Shown piece after piece: positions 50,001-59,715 of a stretch of 64,000 bases of DNA; the stretch's first letter is position 1; every line of letters begins with the position of its first letter. Below the pieces are notes generated by a model. It worked only from the letters and a program-made list of their open reading frames with translations, searched no databases and was not told the DNA's origin. The position numbers and the translations under genes were made by a program. This stretch comes from Gordionus sp. m RMFG-2023 (Eukaryota > Nematomorpha > Gordioida > Chordodea > Parachordodidae): contig NC_088779.1 in NCBI RefSeq assembly GCF_954871325.1, positions 1,862,846-1,926,845 of the forward strand, read 5' to 3'.

Positions 50001-53000
50001 AATATAAAATAAGGCTTCTGGGTGAGATACTACCTTTCTTACATGATAAAAAGATTATTGGAAACAAAAATAATATATATTGGCGATTTTACCATATTAA
50101 AATAAACGATGATTTATGAATATAAATTAATATAAACCCTAAAAATAATATTTGATAATAATTATATTTTAAATGACTTATGTTATGGTATAATCATGGA
50201 TGGTTGATATATTATTTATTATCTTTTTAAAGTAGAAGAGTATACATTGAAATATTGAAATGTATCGAATATTTGTCAGATACCTGCAGGACCAGGGTAC
50301 TCGGGCCGAACCTAAAAAATTTTTTTTAAAAAATACTCGAGTAAAATACCCGGACCTGGCCGTAAATTTTTAAAACCAAATATTTTAAGATCGCCATTAT
50401 TGGCTACAAAAATTAAAAATAAATATAATAAATTTTTTTTAAAAATCCCGGGGCTGACTGCGCCATGCAAATAGTACTTGTGCGAGTCTACGATATTTGT
50501 AAGGAACAAAATGATATCGGATCGGTAATCGGCCGACATCAATATAATTATCGAATCGAATCGGCCTCTTAAAAGGTGATATCTTTACACCCTCTAGTTA
50601 TAAATAATTTGAAAGTTTATTTTTCGAATAATTTATCCAAAACCACCGGGAATAAAGGGGACAGGATCTAAATCCTGAAAAAAATTAATCAATCCCATAA
50701 ATATTTTTGGATTTTTTTTTTTAAATTATATATCGATTTTTATTTATCAGGGAAACGGGTAACGATGGAAAGCCAATCAATAATTTCGACCTTAAACTCA
50801 TTTCCTCCTTTTCCCAAATCGATAAATCACTCTTCACGAAGACCAATTTTGGTATCGATGACTCTCCCAATGTCCTAAATAATCATCCAGCAGTAAATCT
50901 TGTCAGCATTAGATTCGGTTCAGGTCGAGGTTCTGACACGAAGAGGAGAATTTACATATTGGAGAGCGAAGCTTCTTGTCAAGTTTTATTATCAATAATC
51001 ATTCTTGTTTCCCTTTCCCTTTCCTTTTGCAATTGTTTATAATTACGGTTTTTAGGACTTCCTAAAGCTGGTCATAATTAAGAAATCGCTTGGGTCTGGA
51101 GCCGATTCTCAGAGATCTTAAGATTAGATTTAAAGTTTTTTATCCTTATATATTCCATCTTAAGCCATGGCCCAGTATACAATGATAGAAAGTGTCATCT
51201 TGCTTGATAATCTATATATCTCTTCTTCTTTTTTTTACTGTCGTCACTGCTTTTGGGAAATAATTGTTCACAAGAAACTGACAGTTGATTGAATGGCCAA
51301 ATAATTTCTCGATAATATAGACATACAATGGAACCTACTTAAATAAGAAGAAAAAAATAAGCAGATGACAATTTTCTATAGGCTTAGAACTTAACATTTG
51401 AGCATTTCATCATATATAAATTTATGTCAGTAAAAATTTAGGCACGAAAAAGTTCTTAATGAAATTATCCAGGGAATATGAACAGAACTTTGTTCAGATG
51501 CCAAAACTTCTTGATTATTTTTTTTTTAATTAAGAGATGATAATATATAATTAATCTAGTGCCGTAAATATAATCACGGAGTTATGTGATTCACAAATAT
51601 AAATATTTACTGTATCACATTCGTTATATATGGTTAAATTAAATTAATCTTGAAATAAAGATAGTTATACGAAATATGTTATATATATTTATTTTAAATA
51701 TAAAATTATCAAATCGTAAATATATTCCCCCCCCCCTTTCCTTGTAAAAATTTGAAGTCTCTTTTGCGCTTGCTCGAAAAATATGTCAAACCGTCGCGCA
51801 GTGCCAACCACTCCAGATACGAATCCTATTCTATAGATAAAGACGAATCAGCTGTTACGTATCTTCAGTGTCTCAAATGCTCCCACAAACGTTTAAAGCC
51901 GCGAGAGTTTACGAGTTAGAGAAATTTAAAAGCCATTGAAATATTTTTACATTCGTATTTACGATATTTTTAATAATTGGAATCAGAGTTGTTAAAGGAT
52001 CTAGATACAAGTACCTAGATCCTGTATCTTGATATAAAAATGTGGTATCTGTATCTAGATAGATTTTTGATTAAAATATCTAAATCTGTATCTAGATATT
52101 ATTTTAGACGATGTATCTATATCTAGATCCATTTAAAAAATCTTTAACAACTCTGCTTGGAATCATAGCTCAGCAAATCGGACCTAGGACTTAGAAATTT
52201 CGGCCGGGTTCGTGCTTGATACTTATTTAAATCGGGCCAGAGTCTGATCTCGGGGTCTGCAATTGGCGGATTTTTAGCCCTGCCCGCCCATTTTACGGAT
52301 GGGCCAAAGGGCTAAAAATATTTTTTAACGAGCTGGTGAATTTGAAATATTTTTTCGGGCGAAATAAAATCAATTTTTTTTTTATTATTTCAATAATATT
52401 TCATATTTTATAAGTTTAAAATAAAAAAATACATTAAAATGAAATAATTAAAGAAACCAGTACAATTAATAAAAAAAATTTTTTTTAAACAATTAAGGTA
52501 TGGGAGATCAAACAAAATTTTTTAGAGTAGATTGGCCAAGGGAATTTTTTTTAAAAAAAAAGCCATTGACTAGCGAAAGCGGGTTAAATTTTCTAATAAA
52601 ACAATGGGCGGGTGGTCACTCGGATTTAACTCCAGTGATTGCAGACCTCAGCCCAAGCACATTCTGTCTAAAATCAGCCCTACCAAATCCGAGAGATTTG
52701 ATTTTCAAAATTAACATTTTTATAAAAAATATTTTCAAAAATGAGAAGAAAAATGAATTTATTAGGTTTTTTTTATGATTAATAAATGTGGAAGTAAATT
52801 TTTGATAAATTAAAAGTTCTACAAGGAATATATTGAATAAATACTAAATAGTGCAAAAATTCTATCGAATAGCGAAAGATTCGACGAATTCTATTATTCG
52901 TTATTTGAATTGAATTTTTGAATCAAATTATTTCGCTGTTTTATATATTCGCTAACACTACTTATCGAAATAAAAGAATAATTTAGTCTAACCAACGACA

Positions 53001-54023
53001 TGTAATAATAATTAGACTGACGATGCATTCACAATAATGCATTTGAAAGCATCTTTGAATGCAAATCAGCTGGACCCGCCATTTTGGTAACCCATATAGG
53101 TAATAATTCTCGTGTTAAAAATTATCATTAAATTGATAACTTTCTTCCTTATTATCTCGATGATCAGGCATTTCTTTAATAAAGTTTAATAAATTGGCCT
53201 CTCGTTTTAAAATTTTTAATGAAGATATGGGTAATCAAAATGGCATCTCCAGCTGTTTTCATTGATGCGCACTTTTAATGAAGGCATCGTCAGTTTAGGT
53301 ATCCTTTATATGTAATTGGGTCCAACCGATCCTAATTCGGTCGTTTTATATTAGGTCTTTTTAACATGCGTACATAAAAATTTTACGATAGAAGCCGAAG
53401 CGTTATTTAACAATTTAATATTTATATAATTTGGTGTCGCGTATCTGTTTATTTTTGATTTACGATTCGTAATCGCACCTTACGAACTAGCAAAAATCAG
53501 CGGTTCGGTTAAGACCGTACAACCGAACCCACGAAAAGTTTTCCCCGAACCCGAGTAAAACCGATTTTTCTATATAACTTAGTGGGATCGAGCAGTTTCT
53601 AAGAACCGGTCCGGTCCCTCAAAATGCGTTTTTTTTAAAAAAAAAAAAAATTTTTTGTATAAGTTTATTAATAAAATCAAAAATTTTATAAATTAAGCCA
53701 TGAATCCTTACAAGCTCAAGCATTTCGAGTCAGACCCGGCCCAAAAAATCTGCCCAAAATGCAAGAGCGATCTTATAGTGGAAATCGAATCCTCCTCCTG
53801 TTCTACTCCTATAGCCTCCTCTTCCGTGCCTAAGAATAGGATGTTTCCCTTGATATCTTTCTTGGGCAAGAAAAATTCGGAAGACGTCGCCAACCCGAGC
53901 AAAGGTAGCGTAGATCCTAGCAGCGACCAAAATAGTTTGGGCGTCGTAATACGCAGCAGGAGCCGGAGTGCTTCCATTGGTTCCTGCAGCTCGGCCCATT
54001 CCGCCTCTAAATACGTCGAATGA
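35095..54023 (+). CDS. STK11IP: STK11-interacting protein (LKB1-interacting protein) homologue
   Basis: In-phase exons: 35095-35188, 35241-35434, 35497-35667, 35903-36169, 36216-36345, 39210-39313, 40888 to about 41067, 46318-46405 (tentative), 46621-46866, 47376-47686, 48509-48676, 48977-49124, 49296-49449, 50751-50982, 51758-51890 and 53698-54023. They total 2946 nt, 981 residues. LRR stretches include LKKLIVRHDNLKHVYL, LTHLDFSNQSL, LRHVNLGFNQL, LKKLILRNNKLESLEG and LSILDVSNN, then SGNPICLHPCHR after the LRRs. The middle is Ser/Asp/Asn-rich. The C-terminal part has VSIRFGSGRGSDTKRRIYIL, then CLKC and CPKC, matching the family's two Cx2C pairs. The family protein binds the kinase LKB1/STK11 and acts at endolysosomal membranes. 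The human protein is about 1100 residues. Here the frame stops after a Ser/Arg-rich tail (SRSRSASIGSCSSAHS), so the second C-terminal domain is missing or lies in unseen exons. Confidence 0.9.
35724..35766. mobile_element. Family C MITE end, remnant
   Basis: GGGCTGGGCCATGG and CTCTGCTGGTCTCTGATATA match the right end of family C. It lies in STK11IP intron 3. Confidence 0.5.
36346..37820. other. STK11IP intron 5, repeat debris
   Basis: 36440-36750 carries GGGCC/CAGCCC motifs of a very diverged family C copy. G runs are at 36771-36778 and 37041-37052. The rest (to 37820) has no recognisable gene. Confidence 0.45.
37827..37960. mobile_element. hAT-like MITE, family B, left-half remnant
   Basis: It contains ATGACATATAAATATTACC, CTAGACTGACGATG, AATCAGCTGGAGCCGCCAT and CTCATGTTAAAA. 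The other half is missing. Confidence 0.65.
38253..38391 (+). CDS. Candidate orphan exon in STK11IP intron 5
   Basis: An open frame encodes about 46 residues with balanced codon use, starting MSSQSSADPSRFRQKIVGW and including FSGLAAMLAEIIG. It is followed by an AAAG/GTCC possible donor at 38391. The frame is not of LRR type and would not fit the STK11IP phase pattern. It may belong to a nested gene or a decayed element. No family is recognised. Confidence 0.3.
40543..40796. mobile_element. hAT-like MITE, family B, 254-bp internally deleted copy
   Basis: Both ends are present: CAATGACGTATAATAATAAT at the left and GTCAGTCTAGGTATT...TAATTG at the right. CAGCTGGACCCGCC and CCCCAGCTGTTTT occur inside. 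The core with TCGATGATCAGG is deleted. It ends 91 bases upstream of STK11IP exon 7. Confidence 0.75.
41883..42111. mobile_element. hAT-like MITE, family A, best full-length copy
   Basis: This 229-bp element begins TAGTGTCTGTTAAACGGC and ends GCCGTTTAACAACACTA. It is flanked by perfect 8-bp direct repeats AACTCAAT (41875-41882 and 42112-42119). The inner arms are GTTTTGAGCCGATTTT and its inverse. It lies in STK11IP intron 7. Confidence 0.88.
42553..42615 (-). repeat. tRNA-derived fragment
   Basis: The minus strand reads TGCATGCGGTAAAGCA (D-arm/A-box-like) and GCTCGAGTTCGATTCTCG (T-arm). The acceptor stem is not formed. A flanking block with ACTTGAATATAATTAAATTTA is repeated at about 42615-42705. 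It is a tRNA relic or SINE head, not a working tRNA gene. Confidence 0.5.
42717..43240 (+). repeat. Tandem duplication, unit about 276 bp
   Basis: Unit 1 starts at 42717 and unit 2 at 42993, nearly identical over about 200 bases (shared GTTTGTGTGTATGGTATTAA, GTAAAAGAGGTAAAATTG and CAGACATAGCCAGGC). Unit 2 has a small internal deletion. The high identity suggests a recent event. Confidence 0.9.
43380..43760. mobile_element. Old GGGCTGG-rich MITE remnant
   Basis: Repeated GGGCTGGGCTTGG/GGGCTGGACTTGG motifs alternate with A/T-rich spacers, and a terminal-like TGCAGGCCTGGGCTTGACC is present. This is the organisation of family C, strongly decayed. The 105-codon ORF at 43448-43765 is the repeat read through. 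Confidence 0.45.
44270..44374. mobile_element. Short MITE, family G (AGTGCTG ends)
   Basis: The ends TAGTGCTGT and ACAGCACT are inverted around an interior of ACGCGTTA/GTTACTCGTTAC repeats. It is inserted in an (AT)n tract, so the target duplication (apparently 8 bases of AT) is ambiguous. Confidence 0.6.
44878..45030. mobile_element. Relic of the foldback element arm
   Basis: ACCAAAATTTATTAAAATGTA, ACGGAATCAC and GGTCGAGTTC match the arm at 1148-1232 of the 507-3566 foldback, in the same order. Confidence 0.6.
45055..45140 (-). repeat. tRNA-derived (SINE-like) segment
   Basis: The minus strand has TGGCCTGGTCGGCAAGAGC (A box), a CATCG...CGATG stem and GTGGGTTCGAATCCCA (perfect B box/T-arm). 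The anticodon loop is oversized and no acceptor stem pairs, so it is most likely a SINE head or tRNA pseudogene. Confidence 0.6.
45498..45608 (-). CDS. Candidate terminal exon, unidentified nested gene
   Basis: On the minus strand an AG acceptor at 45609-45610 opens a 37-codon frame with G+C-rich codons (with IARLIHYPHGEWLRS and VEPRAARKTDN) ending in TAA. The composition matches the host exons and not the surroundings. It lies inside STK11IP intron 7, antisense. Its phase does not directly fit the candidate exon at 45966-46106. No family is recognised. Confidence 0.4.
   Translation of the reverse strand, partial: NARKIARLIHYPHGEWLRSVEPRAARKTDNVAKPNK
45966..46106 (-). CDS. Candidate internal exon, unidentified nested gene
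   Basis: A minus-strand open frame between an AG at 46107-46108 and a possible GTATTT donor at 45964-45965. It reads ELAVLLILLNAALSSS, then LKAVSTTLKWHKEF and LCSEISLTEGLLARI. The codons are G+C-rich, like host exons. The predicted helical, leucine-rich start resembles a helical-repeat protein, but no family can be named. The 5' part and flanking intron are duplicated at 48104-48170. Confidence 0.45.
48300..48445. mobile_element. hAT-like MITE, family A, degraded
   Basis: TTTAACAACACTACTGG at the left, then CTGGCCAAAATATTGAGCG and ATCGCCTCATATCGAGCCG at the right, match family A sequence. It lies in STK11IP just upstream of the exon at 48509. Confidence 0.55.
49682..49902. mobile_element. 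hAT-like MITE, family C
   Basis: The termini are CGGAGACCTGCAGAGG and CTGCAGGTCCTG. Flanks ATAGATAT and ATATAAAT match at 6 of 8. The interior has CCCGGTCCGGTCCGG and GCCCGGCCCGG, and the family block CAGCTAATAATGGCGAT. It lies in an STK11IP intron. Confidence 0.7.
50277..50492. mobile_element. hAT-like MITE, family C, with perfect 8-bp TSD
   Basis: It begins CAGATACCTGCAGGACC and ends GTGCGAGTCTACG. It is flanked by perfect ATATTTGT at 50269-50276 and 50493-50500. The block with GCCATTATTGGCTAC is shared with the copies at 30257 and 49682. Confidence 0.8.
51984..52155. mobile_element. hAT-like MITE, family F (TATCTAGATAC interior)
   Basis: The ends CAGAGTTGTTAAAG and CTTTAACAACTCTG are perfect 14-bp inverted repeats. 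Flanks ATTGGAAT (51976-51983) and CTTGGAAT (52156-52163) are an 8-bp duplication with one mismatch. Almost the whole 172-bp interior is variants of TATCTAGATAC/GATCTAGATCC. Confidence 0.82.
52993..53318. mobile_element. hAT-like MITE, family B
   Basis: It runs from CAACGACATGTAATAATAAT to ATATGTAATTG, with AGTCTAAC (52985-52992) and GGTCCAAC (53319-53326) agreeing at 6 of 8. It carries CAGCTGGACCCGCC, the ATTATCTCGATGATCAGG core and CTCCAGCTGTTTTC. It lies 380 bases upstream of the last STK11IP exon. Confidence 0.8.
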
Positions 54024-55252
54024 TTGATGGTGCTTTAAAAAGAGAGAAAATTTATCAGCTGTATGCGTTACGCTACATGATGATTATTTGATTTCTTAAT
54101 TTTATCGATCCATAGTTGGACAAGATTATTTAAAATCGGTTTTTTTTTAACAAACAAACAAGTCGGATAATATTACCTTTATTTTTTGCCCTCCATTTTA
54201 TATCATATTATATTCACCAAATTTCCTACCAATAATTATTTATATTTTTGTGAAATATATTTTTTTTATTATTATTATAAATGCAATTCCTGAAGGAAAA
54301 TCTTATAAGTCCAAAATATTCTAAAATATATATTTAAATCACATAGTTTTAAAAACTTTATAAATTAATATAAAGTAGTTTAATCATTTCCCCTTAATTT
54401 TTTTTTTTTTTTGAAATCTCTAAAAAAAATATATATATATTTATATATACTAACAAATATATGAAAAACACATCTTTAAAAAACTCAAATCAAATTTATG
54501 TTTTTTAAAAAAAAAATTATTTTAATAGAGGAGATATAATAATTTTTATAATTCTATAATAAACTTACTTATTATATAAAAATCAAAAAATATTTGATAA
54601 ATTTTTTTATTAATCTAAATTATACGATGGGCATTATGTAACGGCACTACCTAAACTGATCATTCATTCATTTAAAGGTGTATCAATGCGCAATCAACTG
54701 ATAACGCTAATTTTTGGTTTTCCCCACGTGTAAATTAATTTATATTTTATGAAAAAAATTCGTGCGAGAAAATCAAAATGGCGTCACCAGATGATTCATT
54801 GATTTAAAATTATCAGTTTAGTTAGGTGTTGTATGTCGTCAGTCATTGCTTTTTATGATATGCGGGATATGAGCACACAATATTATTTATTTTATAGTAT
54901 CTCCGATATCAATATTTTACAAACCAATTTAAAGGTCTACTATACAATTATTATAACTATTTATATACTGCGCTTGATTAAAAATGAATAAAGTCAAATA
55001 GATTGGTCACAGAAATTCGCGTTTATCCTGTAGCTTCTAGAATATGTGAGATGTTTATTCTTCCAAGTTTCATCTGTGAAGAAGAAAAGAAAATTATGCA
55101 AGTTCTAACATAGTATGCAGCAGGATCTGACTAGAATTCTATTTGGGGGATCGTCACTTTTTAAAAACAGCTGTTTCGCTTAAACACTATAATCAGAATT
55201 GGCCCCTTAAATGGGCTAAGATTTCGATAGTATAATAATTATAATGATAGTA
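54024..55252. other. Region downstream of STK11IP, A/T-rich; diverged family B relic
   Basis: No gene is recognised. 54640-54836 is a worn family B-like element (CTACCTAAACTGATCATTC, AAAATGGCGTCACCAG, TCAGTTTAGTTAGG). A/T-rich sequence at 54180-54600 would hold the STK11IP 3' UTR, but no polyadenylation site can be fixed. Confidence 0.45.
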
Positions 55253-55260
55253 CCTATACC

Positions 55261-56008
55261 CAGGGATGCGAACCTAGCAAAATTCTTGCCCGAGTTTTGT
55301 TTAAGGTAAAAAAAATAGGTCGGTTCGGGTTCGGTTCAGGGAAATATTTATGAACCCGGGTTTGGTTACGGGTTCGGCTCGGGTTTAAGAATTTTTGAAT
55401 TGATAGAAAAAATTTGTATATTTAAATCATAATTTAAAAAAAAAACTAGATCAAAAATTTGGTTTTTATTAATAGGCAAAATATAGTTTAAAAATAAAAA
55501 AGTTTACAAAAACTTGCCTTACATTTTTTTTTTAAAAAAATTTTAAGTTAAATTTTGAAAATTTTTTAAATTTACAATATCCAATATAATAATTTTTACT
55601 TTGACTTGTTCACTTTCATTTTCCTCAAATTAATAATATGTGAAGAATAAGTTAAAAAATTAAAAATAAATGGCGTAAATGATCTTAATTGTTTAAAATT
55701 TATTAACACTCCAATAGGAATCTTTGAGAAAAAATTTAAAAATGGCGTAAATGAATTAAGTTGTTTAAAATTTATTAACACTTCACTTTATTAAAAATTT
55801 GAATCTCAATTAAATTATTAATATTTGTATTTACAATTATACAAATCATCTTAATACATGATTTTAAACAATACACCCGGGTTCAAATAAAATTCCTGGG
55901 TTCAGTTCGGGGTTTTGAAAATTTTATGAACGGGGTTCTGTTTAGGTTCAGGTTCAGATTTTTTTCAAAAACCCGGGTTTTCTTCTCCAGGTTTGGTTCG
56001 AATCCCTG
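55261..56008. mobile_element. hAT-like MITE, family D, uninterrupted 748-bp copy
   Basis: The ends are CAGGGATGCGAACC and GGTTCGAATCCCTG, inverted. Flanks CCTATACC (55253-55260) and CTTATACC (56009-56016) are an 8-bp duplication with one mismatch. CAGGG is the classic hAT start. GGTTCGG/CGGGTTTGG motifs crowd both ends. ORFs inside (55596-55781, 55926-56114) are repeat-derived. Confidence 0.85.
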
Positions 56009-56211
56009 CTTATACCCTATTAAATTTAATTTTTTTGAACTTTCCTGTCATTACCAATCCCTTTTGTTAATTTTTTTGTACATTATAAGGATACCACTAA
56101 GAGTTACTTTATGAGAACTTTGAGAAACAAAACATTCGCAGGAAAAATTATCTTATTAGTAAACTTCTTTCTTTAAAAAAAAACTATGTATTTTTTATTG
56201 GAGGCCCGGAA

Positions 56212-56418
56212 ATGGGGGGGGGGGGGGATGTTCCTTATATTTTATTCCCGTTCCCTTATCTTGCGTTTTCCCTTGCCCTATTTATTATTTCCATTTGCGT
56301 TCTAGTTATAAACATCCGGGTGAATATCAATGAAGAGTTGAAAAATGCTCCAAAGATAACTAAACTAACGCAAGAAATTAAACGTTGGATTGTCGGAAAA
56401 TCTAAGGAATTATATTGA
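56212..56418 (+). CDS. Candidate small membrane-type ORF
   Basis: A 68-codon frame has a hydrophobic segment (LAFSLALFIISICVLVI) followed by a charged tail (EELKNAPKITKLTQEIKRW). The start lies inside a 14-base G run, so the true beginning is doubtful. It could be an exon from elsewhere. No homologue is recognised. Confidence 0.25.
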   Translation: MGGGGDVPYILFPFPYLAFSLALFIISICVLVINIRVNINEELKNAPKITKLTQEIKRWIVGKSKELY

Positions 56419-56593
56419 ATCTAGAAATCACTCGATCTCCGAAAAAAGGATAATAATCATTTCTTTGATTTAGTAATTCACATATGTCTAGATTAATTTC
56501 CCAGTCAAATCATATTTGTCAAATTTACAAAAAAAAAATGATAGAAAAGAAATTTGAAAGATTACGAATTCTCCGTGGATTCCATACCCCAAT

Positions 56594-56925
56594 CAATGAC
56601 GTATACCTAGACTGACGATGCATTCATTAGAAGTGTACATCAATGAAAACAGCTGGGGATGCCATTTTCATTAATCCATATCATTATAAAAATAATTAAA
56701 CGAAAGGCGAATTTATTCCTATCTCTGAGGCTAACTTTAATTAAAGATTGCCTAATCATCGAGATAATAAGGAAGCAGGTTATCAATTTAATAATAGTTT
56801 TTAACATGAGAATAATTACTATATATGGGTTACCAAAGTGGCGGGTCCAGCTGATTCGCATTCAACGACGCTTTCATGCATTATTATGAATGCATCGTCA
56901 GTCTAGGTATTATTATATATCATTG
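56594..56925. mobile_element. hAT-like MITE, family B, 332 bp
   Basis: CAATGACGTATACCTAGACT at the left and CTAGGTATTATTATATATCATTG at the right, with ACCCCAAT (56586-56593) and ATCCCAAT (56926-56933), 7 of 8. The full core is present. Opposed ORFs of 73-76 codons within are repeat read-through. Confidence 0.85.
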
Positions 56926-57372
56926 ATCCCAATACGTCATATATATAATTTTAAAGCCATGCACGGGCAAACACGTTAGAACTGTATTCGGTCAGGTTTG
57001 GATAGACATTTTCTCAGACACTCTTTCGAATTTTTAAATATTATATTTTGTACCTCTAACCAAAAATTTTTAAATAATTTTATATTTTCCTAATCTTATA
57101 TTGAATATTATTTCGAAGAATAACTACAAATTTATTTACTTCTCTTGGATAGGGTCGGACCTGATAATATGTATCCGATTGCGTGTAGATGGGGATTAGA
57201 AACATAAGTATCATTTACTAATGGTGATTTTTGTTAATTTAAAAGAATCCTATTTTGAGCAGAAATATATTTCAATATTGTGTGTAGAACACTAATTTTG
57301 TTTATTGATTTTTTAAGATTAAGAAATTTCATGGCAAAATTATTGGGAAATTCGGAAGGTAGTTACTCTGAC

Positions 57373-57820
57373 CAGCGTCTGCGTGACAGAAAATTTGTTG
57401 GAGGAACCCTCCCCCCTTCCATAATCTACCCCTAGTTATGCCATAATTAGGTGGTTATAATTTTTGAAAAATCTCATAAATGTGCCTCCATTTATAATCT
57501 TCCAACAAGATTCTAATTAAATCTCTTTCAATAAACAGGTTTAGGTTAGGAATAACAAATCGACATTTGTCTCAGATAATCAATAGTTGTCACAAACCGT
57601 ATTCTCGAAATTAAACCCCGAACCTGTGTATAAATTCAAATTTGGGAAGGAATGATTCAAAATTTAATTAACCATTTATGATCGAAATAACTATCTATTA
57701 TAAAATTAGATTTTATTTTTGCTTTACCCTACCCCTCCCCATTCAAAAAAAAATTAGTGGCAAAATCACTCCTACACCCCCCCCCCCCTCCTCTTCCCCG
57801 GCTCTTTCATATAGATGCTT
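57373..57820. mobile_element. hAT-like MITE, family E, second copy
   Basis: It starts CAGCGTCTGCGTGACAG and ends TCATATAGATGCT, with the same C-rich segments (near 57405 and 57777-57787) as the copy at 3599-4049. No clear target duplication. Confidence 0.5.
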
Positions 57821-58387
57821 ACAAACACATATCAGATAAGCATCGAATCCTCATAAATTCCATAGATTTGGAATTCAGAATCTCTCTATTTTAAATCATC
57901 TACTAAGCTGATCGTCTATTAGATTTTGAAAAAAAAAATTATAATTTTGCCAGAAATGTATTACAGCATAGTCTAATTAAGTCTATGTAAAATTATTAGT
58001 TTAAGAGTTTATGGTGTATTTAAAATTTGGGTTAGGTAACTACTATATAGTATATACATGTTAGAATGCATTTCCGGTAAAATCAAATTGTCGAATTCAA
58101 GAATCGTCCTCAATAAATTATTTAAAATTGAGAATCCAAAACTTTATCATAAGACATGCACAGCACACTACTCACAACATTTACCTATACTAGACATATT
58201 AATTTTAAGTCAATTTTACAAATCTTATATGTATATATAATGTAAAAATGATTCTAATTAGCTTGCTTATACTACTAGAAAGAGTAAGGGGAGAACACGA
58301 AGCAGAATCGTCAGTAAAGTTTAGGCGCATTGCTAAATTATATATTGCACCCCTCCCTCCTCGATTCTTATAGATGTAGGGCAAAAT

Positions 58388-58720
58388 CAATGACATATAA
58401 TAATACTTAGACTGACGATGCATTCATAATAATGTATTTGGAAGCGTCGTTGTACGCAAATCAGCTGAACCCGCCATTTTGGTAATTTTTATACTAATTA
58501 TTCTCATGTTAAAAACTACTAATAAATTGATAACTCGCTTCATTGTCTCGATGGTCAGGCAACTCTTTAATAAAGTTTGCCTAAGACATAGGAATAAATT
58601 GGTCTCTCGTTTAAAATTTTAATAATGGTATGGGCAACTAAAATGGCGTCCCCAGCTGTTTTCATTGATGTACACTTTTAAAGAATGCATCGTCAGTCTA
58701 GGTATTATTATATGTCATTG
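58388..58720. mobile_element. hAT-like MITE, family B, with perfect 8-bp TSD
   Basis: It runs from CAATGACATATAATAATACT to TTATATGTCATTG, flanked by perfect GGCAAAAT at 58380-58387 and 58721-58728. It carries the CAGCTGAACCCGCC and CCCCAGCTGTTTTC blocks and a slightly changed core. It defines the family B termini and 8-bp duplication. Confidence 0.9.
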
Positions 58721-59064
58721 GGCAAAATGTACAGAATTTTCAAATTATTTGTTTATTTTTAATTTAATTGCCTCGTTGAATTTTTATTTTCGACTGTTTC
58801 CTTCAATGCCAGGCAACAAAAAATTTGTCCAGGACAAATTATCCTATTAATTGAATAGTTGAGGATAAAAATTAATCTTTTGAAGAGGGGGGGGGGATGT
58901 TTCTTAGGCGATAAAGTAACCATTTTTAGCCAATAACATTGTCAGTGACTTAGGGGGAAAGTAGAACAGCTGATTATAATACATTTACCGGTCTTTCAGA
59001 TAATCGGGCCATTCTTAAAACGCTAAAAAGTGGTGCCGATCCGATTCTAAGTACAGTGTTTCCT

Positions 59065-59260
59065 GTAAGTGCTAAATGCCTCGATTTTTTAAAAACGGCT
59101 AACTAATATATTAGCCAAATGATATTATGAGAGCACGGAGATTTTGCTCATAGATTAAAGGGCGGCTTAGACATCTACTAAGAGATCTTAAGGGTTGTGT
59201 AATACTATGTTGACCAAAATCTTAATATAAAATTGGCTAAATCAAACCGTTTAACGCTAG
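59065..59260. mobile_element. hAT-like MITE, family A, degraded
   Basis: CGATTTTTTAAAAACGGCTA and the distal AATTGGCTAAATCAAACCG with GTTTAACGCTAG match family A arms. The inner part has drifted. Confidence 0.5.
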
Positions 59261-59715
59261 TCTCTCTGCATCTTACGCGGAAAATTATTTTATTTAATAA
59301 AAATACAAACGAATATTTTACACTTCTGGAAGCTAGAAGCTACCGATATTTTAAATATCTTTATTATTTTTAACGAATTTTCAATAAAGAAGGGCCGATC
59401 TTCATTGTTTTACAAATTTTTTATAAAATTTAATTTATTAATTTTTACAAAAAAATAAAAATATAATTTAATTTCATAAATAATATTTACAATTTTTTTT
59501 TTTTTTTAAAAAATGAAAAGGGATGAGTTTTAAAAATATAAAAATAAATGATTATAAATTTTTAGCAAATGATTGCACGGGGTATAACGGACTCAACAAT
59601 GGGTAGGAAATTTATTAAGCCATGTTGATAAACGAGAATGTTTGTTTTAAACAAAAAAAAATAAAATATAATATAATATAATAATTTAATATTGCAAAAA
59701 CAATATTTTTTTTAG

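Noticed and set aside
53708-53999. Two 89-codon minus-strand ORFs
   Set aside because: They are antisense shadows of the last STK11IP exon, which joins in phase and has the expected CPKC motif.
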